A stretch of DNA of 64,000 nt from Herbaspirillum sp. SJZ106. Lineage in GTDB: Bacteria; Pseudomonadota; Gammaproteobacteria; Burkholderiales; Burkholderiaceae_D. Numbering within the stretch: position 1 is the first letter of the stretch; the number at the start of each line of letters is the position of its first letter. The notes under the pieces were generated by a model that was not told the origin of the DNA, made no database searches, and saw only the letters and a program-made list of their open reading frames with translations. The position numbers were made by a program, and so were the translations under genes. This document shows positions 1 through 9,020 of the stretch, piece after piece. The stretch is taken from positions 62,001 through 126,000 of the forward strand of contig NZ_VFNI01000001.1 in NCBI RefSeq assembly GCF_006715495.1, in the 5' to 3' direction.

Positions 1-1148
1 ACTACATCGGCCCCATCGACGGCCACGACCTCGACTCGCTGATCCCCACGCTGCAGAACCTGAAGAACCTCAAGGGGCCGCAGTTCCTGCACGTGGTCAC
101 CAAGAAAGGCCAGGGCTACAAGCTGGCCGAGGCCGACCCGGTGCTGTACCACGGCCCCGGCAAGTTCAATCCCAGCGAAGGCATCAAGCCCAGCGCCGGC
201 GGCAAGCTGACCTATACGCAAGTGTTCGGCGACTGGCTGTGCGACATGGCCGCGGCCGACGACAAGCTGGTCGGCATCACGCCGGCCATGCGCGAAGGCT
301 CGGGCATGGTGGGCTTCGAAAAGAAATTCCCCGAACGCTACTACGACGTCGGCATCGCCGAGCAGCACGCGGTGACCTTCGCCGCCGGCATGGCCTGCGA
401 GGGCATGAAGCCGGTGGTGGCGATCTATTCGACCTTCCTGCAGCGCGCCTACGACCAGTTGATCCATGACGTGGCGCTGCAGAACCTGGACGTGACCTTC
501 GCGCTGGACCGCGCCGGCCTGGTCGGCGCCGACGGCGCCACGCACGCCGGCAACTACGACCTGGCCTTCCTGCGCTGTATCCCGAACATGGCGGTGCTGG
601 CCGCGTCCGACGAGGACGAATGCCGCAAGATGCTGTCCACCGCCTACCAGCACAACGGCCCGGCCGCGGTGCGTTACCCGCGCGGCGCAGGCATTGGCGC
701 CGCCGTGGAAAAGACATTGGATGTGCTGCCCTGGGGCAAGGGCGAAGTCCGCCGCGAGGGCAAGGGCATCGCCATCCTGGCTTTCGGCACCATGGTCGCG
801 CCGGCCCTGGGCGCGGGCGACAAGCTCAACGCCACGGTCGCCAACATGCGCTTCATCAAGCCGCTGGACGTGGAGCTGGTCAAGCAACTGGCCGCCACCC
901 ACGAAGCGCTGGTGACAGTGGAAGAAGGCTGCATCATGGGCGGGGCCGGCGCCGCCGTGTCGGAAGCGCTGGCCGCCGCCGGCATCTCCAGGCCGGTGCT
1001 GCACCTGGGCCTGCCCGACCGTTTCATCGACCACGGCGATGCGGGCCAATTGCTGGCGCAATGCGGGCTGGACGCCGCCGGCATCGCCCAGTCCATCGTG
1101 CAGCGTTTCGGCAAGGACCAGCCGCGGCTGGTGGTCAGCAACGGCTGA
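1..1148 (+). CDS. dxs: 1-deoxy-D-xylulose-5-phosphate synthase, C-terminal part (5' end outside window)
   Basis: DXS condenses pyruvate and glyceraldehyde 3-phosphate with thiamine diphosphate, the first step of the MEP isoprenoid pathway in the cytosol. The reading frame is open from base 3 and starts mid-protein (YIGPIDGHD), so about 380 of roughly 620 residues are present. Visible are the pyrimidine-binding domain with the DXS block [15 protein letters not shown] and the transketolase C-terminal domain ending near PDRFIDHG. The gene stops at TGA 1146-1148, just before a strong hairpin terminator. The family assignment is secure; the start and N-terminal TPP domain lie upstream of the window. 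Confidence 0.97.
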   Translation, partial: YIGPIDGHDLDSLIPTLQNLKNLKGPQFLHVVTKKGQGYKLAEADPVLYHGPGKFNPSEGIKPSAGGKLTYTQVFGDWLCDMAAADDKLVGITPAMREGSGMVGFEKKFPERYYDVGIAEQHAVTFAAGMACEGMKPVVAIYSTFLQRAYDQLIHDVALQNLDVTFALDRAGLVGADGATHAGNYDLAFLRCIPNMAVLAASDEDECRKMLSTAYQHNGPAAVRYPRGAGIGAAVEKTLDVLPWGKGEVRREGKGIAILAFGTMVAPALGAGDKLNATVANMRFIKPLDVELVKQLAATHEALVTVEEGCIMGGAGAAVSEALAAAGISRPVLHLGLPDRFIDHGDAGQLLAQCGLDAAGIAQSIVQRFGKDQPRLVVSNG

Positions 1149-1165
1149 TTGAGATCTATCCGTTG

Positions 1166-1203
1166 CAAACAAAACGCCCCGCGAATGCGGGGCGTTTTGT
1201 TTG
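1166..1203. terminator. Bidirectional intrinsic terminator between dxs and the adenosyltransferase gene
   Basis: Perfect 15-bp inverted repeat: arms 1166-1180 and 1189-1203 around an 8-nt loop. The inner stem is GC-rich (CGCCCC/GGGGCG) and the outer stem is A/T-rich, giving a T-tract on both strands. It lies between two convergent genes and can end both transcripts. Confidence 0.9.
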
Positions 1204-1221
1204 GCGCATACCGATCGGCGA

Positions 1222-1779
1222 TCAGCGCGCCCGATCCTTTTCCCACAGCACGTCCTGCCCGCCCGCGGCGCGGTTCAGTATGCGCGCGAGCACAAAGCAT
1301 AGGTCGGACAGGCGGTTCAGGTATTGCCGCGCCGGGGCGTTGACGGTGCCGGCTTCGGCCTTGTCCAGCAGCACCACGCTGCGCTCGGCGCGGCGGCAGA
1401 CGGTGCGGCAGACGTGCGCCAATGCCGCCCCGCGCGAGCCGCCGGGCAGGATGAATTCCTTGAGCGGCGGCAAGGCGCCGTTGTACTGTTCCAGCAGCGC
1501 ATCCAGTCGCGCCAGGTGGGCGTCGGCCAGCACCGTATAGCCCGGGATGCACAGTTCGCCGCCGAGGTCGAACAGGTCGTGCTGGATCGAAAGCAGCGCC
1601 TGTCGCACATCGTCCGGCAAGTCCTCGCACAGCAGCAGTCCCAACTGCGAATTGAGTTCGTCCACATCGCCCAGCGCCTGGATGCGCAGGCTGTCCTTGC
1701 CGACGCGGCTGCCGTCGCCCAGGCCGGTGCTGCCGTCATCGCCGGTGCGGGTGGCGATCTTTGAGAGGCGGTTGCCCAT
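1222..1779 (-). CDS. Cob(I)yrinic acid a,c-diamide adenosyltransferase, PduO type
   Basis: Transfers the adenosyl group of ATP to cob(I)alamin to make coenzyme B12. The 185-residue protein has the PduO/MMAB ATP-binding N-terminus (ATRTGDDGSTGLGDGSRV), the GDVDELNSQLG segment and the C-terminal RRAERSVV arginine motif, with the usual length of the family. The ATG at 1779 is chosen because it follows AGGGAGA at good spacing and begins MGNRLSKI; a longer frame upstream has no family resemblance. It stands alone, convergent with dxs and divergent from the next flavoprotein gene. No cobalamin riboswitch was seen in the 293-bp upstream region. Confidence 0.93.
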   Translation of the reverse strand: MGNRLSKIATRTGDDGSTGLGDGSRVGKDSLRIQALGDVDELNSQLGLLLCEDLPDDVRQALLSIQHDLFDLGGELCIPGYTVLADAHLARLDALLEQYNGALPPLKEFILPGGSRGAALAHVCRTVCRRAERSVVLLDKAEAGTVNAPARQYLNRLSDLCFVLARILNRAAGGQDVLWEKDRAR

Positions 1780-2072
1780 GTGATTTCTCCCTGTGTGAAG
1801 TTGCGCGAGCTTAAGCTGCGCGCAGCGCTTGTGCAAGGCCGGCACGGCATCTTGCCTGGCCTGGCCGGCAAGCAAAAAACGATAAAGAATTCACTTGATT
1901 TGGCGGGCGAGCCGAAAAGGCATCGGAGATTTGCCGAATCACTTTGCCGCAAGAGAGTAAAATTCATCAGTTGAATCAGTGGTAAGGCCAATTCGCCGGC
2001 AGGGGATGCCGGTCATGGCGCCGTAGTTGCAAATCTAATAAAAGAGACGACAGAGACACCCGAGAGAGACCC

Positions 2073-3488
2073 ATGAATCACATCGTTGACGCCCAGAAAC
2101 TCAAGAAACCGGTTCCCCAGGCTTTGCTGGATGAACTGCAGACCCTCTTCGGCAGCCGCCTGTCGACCTCCATGGCCATGCGCGAACACCATGGCCGCGA
2201 TGAATCCTCGTACGACCCGATGCTGCCCGACGCGGTGGTGTTCGCGCACACAACCGAGGAAGTCGCCGCCTTCGTCAAGCTGTGCAGCCGCTACGAAACC
2301 CCGATCATTCCCTATGGCGCCGGCACCTCGCTGGAAGGCCACATTCTGGCGCTGCAAGGCGGCATCACCATCGACCTGTCGCAGATGAACCGCGTGCTGG
2401 CGATCAATCCGGAAGACCTGACCGCCACCGTGCAGGCCGGCGTGACCCGCAAGCAACTGAACCAGGAAATCAAGGACACCGGCCTGTTCTTCCCGATCGA
2501 CCCGGGCGCCGACGCCTCGCTGGGCGGCATGGCCTCGACCCGCGCCTCCGGCACCAATGCCGTGCGCTACGGCACGATGAAGGAAAACACGCTGACCCTG
2601 ACGGTGGTCACCGCCGACGGCAACATCATCAAGACCGGCACCCGTGCCAAGAAGTCCTCGGCCGGCTACGACCTGACCCGCATGTATGTGGGCAGCGAAG
2701 GCACGCTGGGCATCATCACCGAAGTCACGGTGCGCCTGTACCCGCAGCCGGAAGCGATTTCGGCCGCGATCTGCTCCTTTCCCAGCGTGGCCGACGCCGT
2801 CAACACCGTGATCCAGACCATCCAGGTCGGCGTGCCGCTGGCGCGCGTGGAGCTGCTCGACGAGAACGGCGTCAAGGCCATCAACGCCCATGACAAGCTG
2901 AGCCTGCCGGTCAATCCGCTGCTGCTGTTCGAATTCCACGGCAGCGAAAACGGCGTCAAGGAACAGGCCGAGGTGGTGCAGGACATCGCCAACGACAACA
3001 ACGCCACCGGCTTCGAATGGGCCACCCGTCCCGAGGACCGCACCCGCCTGTGGACTGCGCGCCATAACGCCTACTTTGCGCTGCTGCAGCTGCGCCCGGG
3101 CGCGCGCGCCATCTCCACCGACTGCTGTGTGCCGATCTCGCGCCTGGCCGAATGCGTGCTGGAAACCAAGGCCGACTGCGAGGCGCAAGGCCTGATCCAC
3201 GCCATCATCGGCCACGTCGGCGACGGCAATTTCCACGTACAGATGATGGTCGACCCCAACGACCCGGCCGATGTCGCCCGTGCCGAAGGCGTCAACGAAC
3301 GCATGGTGGCGCGCGCCATTGCCATGGACGGCACCTGCACCGGCGAGCACGGCGTGGGTTTGCACAAGATGGACTTCCTGGTGCAAGAGCATGGCAACGG
3401 CGCCATTGACGTGATGCGCGCGATCAAGCATGCGCTGGATCCCAAGAACATCATGAACCCCGGCAAGATCCTGCGCTGGGAGCAGTAA
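2073..3488 (+). CDS. FAD-linked oxidase, D-lactate dehydrogenase (cytochrome) type
   Basis: A 471-residue flavoprotein of the VAO/PCMH superfamily that oxidises a D-2-hydroxy acid (probably D-lactate) to the keto acid and passes electrons to the respiratory chain. The FAD-binding domain is roughly residues 55-230 (PYGAGTSLEGH, then DPGADASLGGMASTRASG). The C-terminal FAD-oxidase domain carries HVGDGNFH and GEHGVG, both typical of the GlcD/LDHD group. It is more like mitochondrial LDHD than the GlcD encoded at 4862. A LysR gene and glcDEF follow on the same strand, suggesting a 2-hydroxy-acid oxidation locus. The exact substrate is inferred. Confidence 0.85.
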   Translation: MNHIVDAQKLKKPVPQALLDELQTLFGSRLSTSMAMREHHGRDESSYDPMLPDAVVFAHTTEEVAAFVKLCSRYETPIIPYGAGTSLEGHILALQGGITIDLSQMNRVLAINPEDLTATVQAGVTRKQLNQEIKDTGLFFPIDPGADASLGGMASTRASGTNAVRYGTMKENTLTLTVVTADGNIIKTGTRAKKSSAGYDLTRMYVGSEGTLGIITEVTVRLYPQPEAISAAICSFPSVADAVNTVIQTIQVGVPLARVELLDENGVKAINAHDKLSLPVNPLLLFEFHGSENGVKEQAEVVQDIANDNNATGFEWATRPEDRTRLWTARHNAYFALLQLRPGARAISTDCCVPISRLAECVLETKADCEAQGLIHAIIGHVGDGNFHVQMMVDPNDPADVARAEGVNERMVARAIAMDGTCTGEHGVGLHKMDFLVQEHGNGAIDVMRAIKHALDPKNIMNPGKILRWEQ

Positions 3489-3586
3489 GCGGCGCGATGC
3501 CGGCGGCCTGCCGCCGGCATCTGTCAGGTTTGTCTTCACCCGTCGGCAGCAGTCCGTTTTTCCGCATCACCAGTACGAAAGATTCC

Positions 3587-4477
3587 ATGGCCACCCGCCT
3601 TCCACCCGTCCACGCCCTGTCCGCATTCGAAGCGGCAGCCCGGCATAACTCCTTCGCCATCGCCGCGGAAGAGCTCTGCATCACTCCTTCGGCGCTGTCG
3701 CACCGCATCCGCCTGCTGGAAGAGTTTGTCGGCGAACGCCTGTTCTACCGCGACGGCCGCTCCATCGGCCTGTCCGAGTTCGGCCGCCGTTACCTGGACG
3801 TGGTGCGTTCGGCGCTGCGCACGCTGACCGACTTCCCGATGCCGCACCGCAACGCCGCGGTGCAGCCCAAGATCAAGGTGATGCTGCCGCCGACCTTCGC
3901 GCGCCACCTGCTGATGCCGCGCATCGTCGACTTCACCCAGCGCCATCCGGAGATCGTGGTCGAGCTTTACCTGTCGGTGCCGCTGTACGACCTGTCGCTG
4001 TCGGAAAGCGACGTCGAGATCCGCTTCGGCGCCGGCAACTATCCCAACATCGTCACCGAAAAGCTGTTCGAAGAGCCGGCCTTCGCGGTCGCCAGCCCGA
4101 ACTACCTCAAGACCCTGCCGCCGATGAAGACGCCGGCCGACCTGCAGCACGCCAACCTGCTGCGCTCGGCGCTGGAGCCCTGGCAGCCGTGGTTCGAAGC
4201 GGCCGGCCTGAAGGACTGGACCGAGCCGTCTGCCGGCCTGCGCGTGGACGACCTGGGCCTGTTGCTGGAAGCGGTGCGCCACGGCTACGGCATCGGCCTG
4301 ACCCGCCAGCACTTCGCCGAAGAACTGCTGGCGCGCGGCGAGATCGTCGAACTGTTCGACGTGCGCCTGCGCACGCCGCCGCATGCCTACTACGTGGTCT
4401 ACGAGCGCTCGGTGCGCGAACGGCCCGAGGTCGACGCCTTCATCAACTGGATGCAGAACGCGTTCAAGAATATCTGA
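3587..4477 (+). CDS. LysR-family regulator, GcvA-like
   Basis: A 296-residue LysR regulator. The winged HTH is in the first 65 residues (HALSAFEAAARHNSFAIAAE, then SALSHRIRLLEEFVGERLF); the FEAAAR…SF start and the substrate domain from about residue 95 are typical of the GcvA/AmpR subgroup. The ATG at 3587 begins MATRLPPVHALS, the normal LysR N-terminus; 30 extra upstream codons would be unrelated sequence. It sits between the D-lactate dehydrogenase-type gene and glcDEF, all on the plus strand. Control of these genes is a reasonable inference. LysR regulators are usually divergent from their target; this one is not. Confidence 0.88.
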   Translation: MATRLPPVHALSAFEAAARHNSFAIAAEELCITPSALSHRIRLLEEFVGERLFYRDGRSIGLSEFGRRYLDVVRSALRTLTDFPMPHRNAAVQPKIKVMLPPTFARHLLMPRIVDFTQRHPEIVVELYLSVPLYDLSLSESDVEIRFGAGNYPNIVTEKLFEEPAFAVASPNYLKTLPPMKTPADLQHANLLRSALEPWQPWFEAAGLKDWTEPSAGLRVDDLGLLLEAVRHGYGIGLTRQHFAEELLARGEIVELFDVRLRTPPHAYYVVYERSVRERPEVDAFINWMQNAFKNI

Positions 4478-4791
4478 CGCGCGGTTCCTCCTTTTTTCGT
4501 TGCGCCATTGCTGCCATCGTCCCGGCAGCATGGCTGCCTGCCGGCGCGGGTTGTCCCGCTGAAAATAATTCATTCCCGCCAAAAATTCTTTTCAGTGCGC
4601 GCCCCAGCAACAATCCGGCTGGGCGCCAGCGAAATTCGTTACACTTGGAACCTTGATAAAGGCCCGCGTCGCCGGCTGGAAAACGGCATCGGCGCGGCCA
4701 AGAACAAGCGAGACAGCAGGCGTGGTGCAGCCGGCAGGCGGACCGCCGTCGCACTCCGGCAGCCTCCGGGCCGTCGCCGTTGGACGATCTC

Positions 4792-4827
4792 AACGATGCC
4801 AACGATGCCAGCGATGCCAACGATGTC
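4792..4827 (+). repeat. Four 9-bp tandem repeats in the region before glcD
   Basis: Unit AACGATGCC occurs at 4792, 4801, 4810 (AGCGATGCC) and 4819 (AACGATGTC), ending 35 bp before the glcD start. This is the only clear structure in the 384-bp gap 4478-4861; no convincing promoter was found there. The array could vary by slippage and lies in the likely 5' untranslated region. Confidence 0.8.
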
Positions 4828-4861
4828 CTGCGGTCCCCCTAGCCCAACGCCGAGGTCCAGC

Positions 4862-6349
4862 ATGAATGCTCCCGCCCATCCATCCTTCGCGCCCGCCCGC
4901 CAGCGCGAAGTCGTCGACGCCCTGCGCCGCGCCGTGCCCGCGCATTGCGTGCTGGCCGACGAGGAAGACACCCGCCCCTACGAATGCGACGGCCTGGCCG
5001 CCTACCGGCAATTGCCGATGGTGGTCGTGCTGCCCGAGAACGAGGCGCAGGTGGTGGCCGTCATGCGGGTCTGCCATGACCTGCGGGTGCAGATCGTGCC
5101 GCGCGGCGCCGGCACCGGCCTGTCCGGCGGCGCCATGCCGATCGCCGACGGCGTGGTGCTGTCGACCGCCAAGTTGAACAAGATCCTGAAGATGGACAAG
5201 TATTCGCGCACCGCCGTGGTCCAGCCCGGCGTGCGCAACCTGGCCATTTCCGAAGCGGCCGCGCCGCACGGGCTGTACTACGCGCCCGACCCATCCTCGC
5301 AGATCGCCTGCACCATCGGCGGCAACGTTGCCGAGAACTCCGGCGGCGTGCACTGCCTGAAGTACGGACTGACCGTGCACAACGTGCTGCGCGTGCGCAT
5401 GGTGACCATCGAGGGCGACGTGGTTGAATTGGGCAGTGGAGCGCTGGATGCGCCGGGCCTGGACCTGCTGGCGGTGTTCATCGGTTCCGAGGGCATGCTG
5501 GGCGTGGTCACCGAAGTGACCGTCAAGCTGGTGCCCAAGCCGCAGGCCGCGCGCGTGATCATGGCGTCCTTCGACGATGTGGTGAAGGGCGGCAATGCGG
5601 TCGCCAACGTGATTGCCGCCGGCATCATCCCGGCCGGCCTGGAGATGATGGACAAGACCAGCTCGCGCATGGTCGAGCCCTTTGTCAAGGCCGGCTACGA
5701 CGTCGATGCCGAAGCCATCCTGCTGTGCGAGTCCGACGGCACGATGGAAGAAGTGGAAGAAGAGATCGGCCGCATGACCGAGGTACTCAACGCCAGCGGG
5801 GCGACTGCCATCGCCTGTTCGCAGTCGGAGGCCGAGCGCCTGCGCTTCTGGTCCGGCCGCAAGAATGCCTTCCCCGCCGCCGGCCGCATCTCGCCCGACT
5901 ACTACTGCATGGACGGCACCATCCCGCGCAAGAAGCTGGCACAGGTGCTGCTGGGCATCGCCGAGATGGAAAAGAAATACGGCCTGCGCTGCGCCAACGT
6001 GTTCCACGCCGGCGACGGCAACCTGCATCCGCTGATCCTGTTCGATGCCAACATTGCCGACGAATTCCACCGCGCCGAACTGTTCGGCGCCGAGATCCTG
6101 GAACTGTGCGTGGAAGTGGGCGGCACCATCACCGGCGAGCATGGCGTGGGCATCGAGAAGATCAACTCCATGTGCGTGCAGTTCGCGCCGGCCGAGCGCG
6201 AGGCCTTCTTCAAGGTCAAGCGCGCCTTCGATACCGCCTTCCTGCTCAACCCCGACAAGGCCATCCCGACCCTGCACCGCTGCGCCGAGTACGGCAAGAT
6301 GCACGTGCAGCGCGGCCAGCTGAGCCACCCCGATTTGCCGAGATTCTGA
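4862..6349 (+). CDS. glcD: Glycolate oxidase subunit GlcD (FAD-linked)
   Basis: A 495-residue catalytic flavoprotein of the membrane-associated glycolate oxidase GlcDEF, oxidising glycolate to glyoxylate with quinone as acceptor. The PCMH-type FAD domain spans about residues 40-220 (VPRGAGTGLSGGAMP, then CTIGGNVAENSGGVHCLKYG). The C-terminal domain contains NVFHAGDGNLHPLILFD and GEHGVGIEK. Length matches E. coli GlcD (499). The ATG at 4862 gives MNAPAHPSF; the open frame runs further upstream but only through a tandem repeat and unrelated sequence. It is followed by glcE after one base, a tight glcDEF operon. Confidence 0.95.
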   Translation: MNAPAHPSFAPARQREVVDALRRAVPAHCVLADEEDTRPYECDGLAAYRQLPMVVVLPENEAQVVAVMRVCHDLRVQIVPRGAGTGLSGGAMPIADGVVLSTAKLNKILKMDKYSRTAVVQPGVRNLAISEAAAPHGLYYAPDPSSQIACTIGGNVAENSGGVHCLKYGLTVHNVLRVRMVTIEGDVVELGSGALDAPGLDLLAVFIGSEGMLGVVTEVTVKLVPKPQAARVIMASFDDVVKGGNAVANVIAAGIIPAGLEMMDKTSSRMVEPFVKAGYDVDAEAILLCESDGTMEEVEEEIGRMTEVLNASGATAIACSQSEAERLRFWSGRKNAFPAAGRISPDYYCMDGTIPRKKLAQVLLGIAEMEKKYGLRCANVFHAGDGNLHPLILFDANIADEFHRAELFGAEILELCVEVGGTITGEHGVGIEKINSMCVQFAPAEREAFFKVKRAFDTAFLLNPDKAIPTLHRCAEYGKMHVQRGQLSHPDLPRF

Positions 6350-6350
6350 G

Positions 6351-7424
6351 ATGAGCGAGCAACAACATATGAATGCGGTGCTGGACACCTTCCGCCAGCG
6401 CATCGCGCAGGGCAAGCCGCTGCAGATCCGCGGCGGCGGCACCAAGGACTGGTACGGCCAGGCGCCGCAAGGCGAGGTGCTCGATACGCGCGCCTACAGC
6501 GGCATCATCGACTACGAGCCGACCGAACTGGTGATCACCGCGCGTTGCGGCACGCCGCTGGCCGAGATCGACGCCGCGCTGGCGCAGAACAACCAGATGC
6601 TGGCCTTCGAGCCGCCGCGCTTCGGCGGCGCGGCCACTGTGGGCGGCATGGTGGCCGCCGGCCTGTCCGGCCCGGCGCGCGGTTCGGCCGGCGCCGTGCG
6701 CGACTTCGTGCTGGGCGCGGTGCTGATGGATGCGCAGGGCGAGCAGCTGCACTTCGGCGGCCAGGTGATGAAGAACGTCGCCGGTTATGACGTCTCGCGC
6801 CTGCTGGCCGGTTCGCTCGGCATCCTGGGCCTGATCCTGCAGGTCTCGCTCAAGGTGTTGCCCAAGCCTTTCGCCAGCAGCACGCGCGTGTTCGAGATCA
6901 ACCAGGAGGGCGCGCTGCGCTTGCTGAACCAGTGGGGCGGCCAACCGCTGCCGCTGGCCGCCAGCGCCTGGAGCAACAACGTGCTGACCATTCGCCTGGC
7001 CGGCGCGCAGGCCGCGGTCGATGCGGCCGTCAAAAAACTGGGCGGCAGCGAGCTCTCCAACGGCGACGACTTCTGGCGCGACCTGCGCGAGCAGACGCAT
7101 GCCTACTTCGCCGACCCGGATGCGCCGCTGTGGCGCCTGTCGCTGCCCTCGGTGGCGCCGCCGGTCGATCTGCCCGGCGCGCAACTGGTGGAGTGGGGCG
7201 GCGCCCAGCGCTGGCTACGTCCGCAAGGCCCGCTTGACGCGGTGACCATCCGTGCCGCGGCGTTGGCAGCGGGCGGCAGCGCCAGCCTGCATCGCGGCGG
7301 CGACAAGGCGATCGGCGTGTTCCATCCGCTGCAGCCTGCGGTGGAAAAGATCCACCGCAATCTCAAGACCCAGTTCGATCCGGCCGGCATCTTCAATCCC
7401 GGTCGCATGTACGCCGGCCTGTAA
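6351..7424 (+). CDS. glcE: Glycolate oxidase subunit GlcE (FAD-binding)
   Basis: A 357-residue second FAD-binding subunit of glycolate oxidase. It holds a shorter PCMH domain: RGGGTKDWYG near residue 25, PPRFGGAATVGGMVAAGLSG near residue 85 and the nucleotide-contacting stretch GQVMKNVAGYDVSRLLAGS. The C-terminus ends FNPGRMYAGL, a GlcE signature. The ATG at 6351 starts one base after the glcD stop (TGAGATG), implying translational coupling. Substrate oxidation is by GlcD; GlcE is required for the complex. Confidence 0.95.
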   Translation: MSEQQHMNAVLDTFRQRIAQGKPLQIRGGGTKDWYGQAPQGEVLDTRAYSGIIDYEPTELVITARCGTPLAEIDAALAQNNQMLAFEPPRFGGAATVGGMVAAGLSGPARGSAGAVRDFVLGAVLMDAQGEQLHFGGQVMKNVAGYDVSRLLAGSLGILGLILQVSLKVLPKPFASSTRVFEINQEGALRLLNQWGGQPLPLAASAWSNNVLTIRLAGAQAAVDAAVKKLGGSELSNGDDFWRDLREQTHAYFADPDAPLWRLSLPSVAPPVDLPGAQLVEWGGAQRWLRPQGPLDAVTIRAAALAAGGSASLHRGGDKAIGVFHPLQPAVEKIHRNLKTQFDPAGIFNPGRMYAGL

Positions 7425-7445
7425 GCCGAAAGCCAACAGACAATC

Positions 7446-8690
7446 ATGCAAACCAACTTAGCCGATTTCATCCGCCACACTCCCGAAGGCCAGGAAGCCG
7501 ACAGCATCCTGCGCAGCTGCGTGCATTGCGGCTTCTGTACCGCCACCTGCCCGACCTACCAGTTGCTGGGCGACGAGCTGGACGGCCCGCGCGGGCGCAT
7601 CTACCTGATCAAGCAGGTGCTCGAAGGCAAGCCGGCCACGGCGGCCACGCAATCGCACCTGGACCGCTGCCTGACCTGCCGCAACTGCGAATCGACCTGC
7701 CCGTCCGGCGTGCAGTACGGCCGCCTGGTCGATATCGGCCGCAAGGTGGTGGAGCAGCAGGTGCCGCGTCCGTTGTCGCAGCGCGTGATGCGCACCGCCC
7801 TGAAGGAGCTGGTGCCGCGCAAATGGATCTTCCGTCCGGCGATGAAAGCCGGGCAAATGGTGCGCCCGCTGTTGCCCAAGGCCTTGCAGGACAAGGTGCC
7901 GGCGCCGCAGGATGCCGGCGTGTGGCCCGCGCGTTCGCATGCGCGCCAGATGCTGCTGCTGGACGGTTGCGTGCAGCCGTCGATGTCGCCCAACATCAAC
8001 AGCGCCACCGCGCGCGTACTCGATGCGCTCGGCGTGCAATTGTTGGTGCCGCCCAAGACCGGCTGCTGCGGCGCCATCCGTTTCCACATGAACGACCAGG
8101 ACGGCGGGCTGGACGACATGCGCCGCAACATCGACGCCTGGTGGCCGTATGTGGAAGGAAAGGACGGCATCAAGGCCGAGGCCATCGTGATGAACGCCTC
8201 CGGCTGCGGCGTCACCGTCAAGGAATACGGCCACCTGCTGCAGCATGACCATGCCTATGCCGAAAAGGCGCGCCGCATCTCGCACATGACGCGCGACATC
8301 AGCGAAATCCTGCCCGACTTCGAAGCGCAGCTGCAGGAGAAGCTCAAGGATTACGCCGGCCGCCGCGTGGCCTACCATCCGCCTTGCACGCTGCAGCACG
8401 GCCAGAAGATCCGCGGCAAGGTCGAATCGATCCTGCGCGCGGCCGGCGTGGACGTGCAGCTATGCGCCGACAGCCATTTGTGCTGCGGTTCGGCCGGCAC
8501 CTATTCGCTGCTGCAACCGGAGCTGTCGTACCAGCTGCGCGACAACAAGCTCAAGAACCTGGCCGCCACCGATCCGGACATGATCGTCACCGGCAACATC
8601 GGTTGCGTCACGCACTTGCAGTCCGGCACGCAAACACCGGTGAAGCACTGGATCGAGCTGCTCGACGCCGCCTTGCGGGAGCGCGCCTGA
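7446..8690 (+). CDS. glcF: Glycolate oxidase iron-sulfur subunit GlcF
   Basis: A 414-residue electron-transfer subunit. Two 4Fe-4S motifs are visible: C25-x2-C28-x2-C31-x3-C35 (CVHCGFCTATCP) and C75-x2-C78-x2-C81-x3-C85 (CLTCRNCESTCP). Two CCG domains follow (KTGCCGAIRFH, then CADSHLCCGSAGTYS), typical of GlcF and heterodisulfide-reductase-like subunits. It passes electrons from GlcDE to the quinone pool at the membrane. It starts 21 bp after glcE and is the last gene of the operon, followed by a terminator. Confidence 0.96.
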   Translation: MQTNLADFIRHTPEGQEADSILRSCVHCGFCTATCPTYQLLGDELDGPRGRIYLIKQVLEGKPATAATQSHLDRCLTCRNCESTCPSGVQYGRLVDIGRKVVEQQVPRPLSQRVMRTALKELVPRKWIFRPAMKAGQMVRPLLPKALQDKVPAPQDAGVWPARSHARQMLLLDGCVQPSMSPNINSATARVLDALGVQLLVPPKTGCCGAIRFHMNDQDGGLDDMRRNIDAWWPYVEGKDGIKAEAIVMNASGCGVTVKEYGHLLQHDHAYAEKARRISHMTRDISEILPDFEAQLQEKLKDYAGRRVAYHPPCTLQHGQKIRGKVESILRAAGVDVQLCADSHLCCGSAGTYSLLQPELSYQLRDNKLKNLAATDPDMIVTGNIGCVTHLQSGTQTPVKHWIELLDAALRERA

Positions 8691-8717
8691 GCGGGCGATT
8701 CCGGCTTCACTTTCCCC

Positions 8718-8742
8718 AAGCCCCGCGATTCGGGGCTTTTTT
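8718..8742 (+). terminator. Intrinsic terminator after glcF
   Basis: Short GC-rich hairpin AAGCCCCgcgattCGGGGCTT followed by a run of T, 28 bp after the glcF stop codon. Confidence 0.88.
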
Positions 8743-9020
8743 ATGGTCAAAATGCTCACACTCTGCGCATTTTGGCGGCATTCGGGCTATCCCGGCTTGA
8801 CGGACGGCCCCATAAATCAATAAGCTTCGTGCTTTTTATCGCTCGCCGGGAAAAAGCCTTGGGTATTTCTCATCGGAAACCGACGCGATCCACGACAATC
8901 CGATGCGCATCCGCCTGACAGCGGGCGGCGCAACGACCAGCAGCAGCAAGCAACAAAAGCCCCCGTCGCTGACGGCGCCAGACTGTTTGGCCCGCCTGCG
9001 CGTTGGGGCTGGAGACCATC

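Noticed and set aside
4792-4827. Short direct repeats as a CRISPR array
   Set aside because: Nine-base units without spacers; simple tandem repeat. No CRISPR array was seen in the window.
8797-8826. Possible sigma-70 promoter (TTGACG, 18 bp, TAAGCT) before the symporter gene
   Set aside because: The -10 match is poor and nothing else supports it; too weak to list as a feature.
9003-9020. TTG at 9003 as start of the symporter
   Set aside because: No ribosome site upstream, whereas GGAG precedes the TTG at 9021 by six bases.
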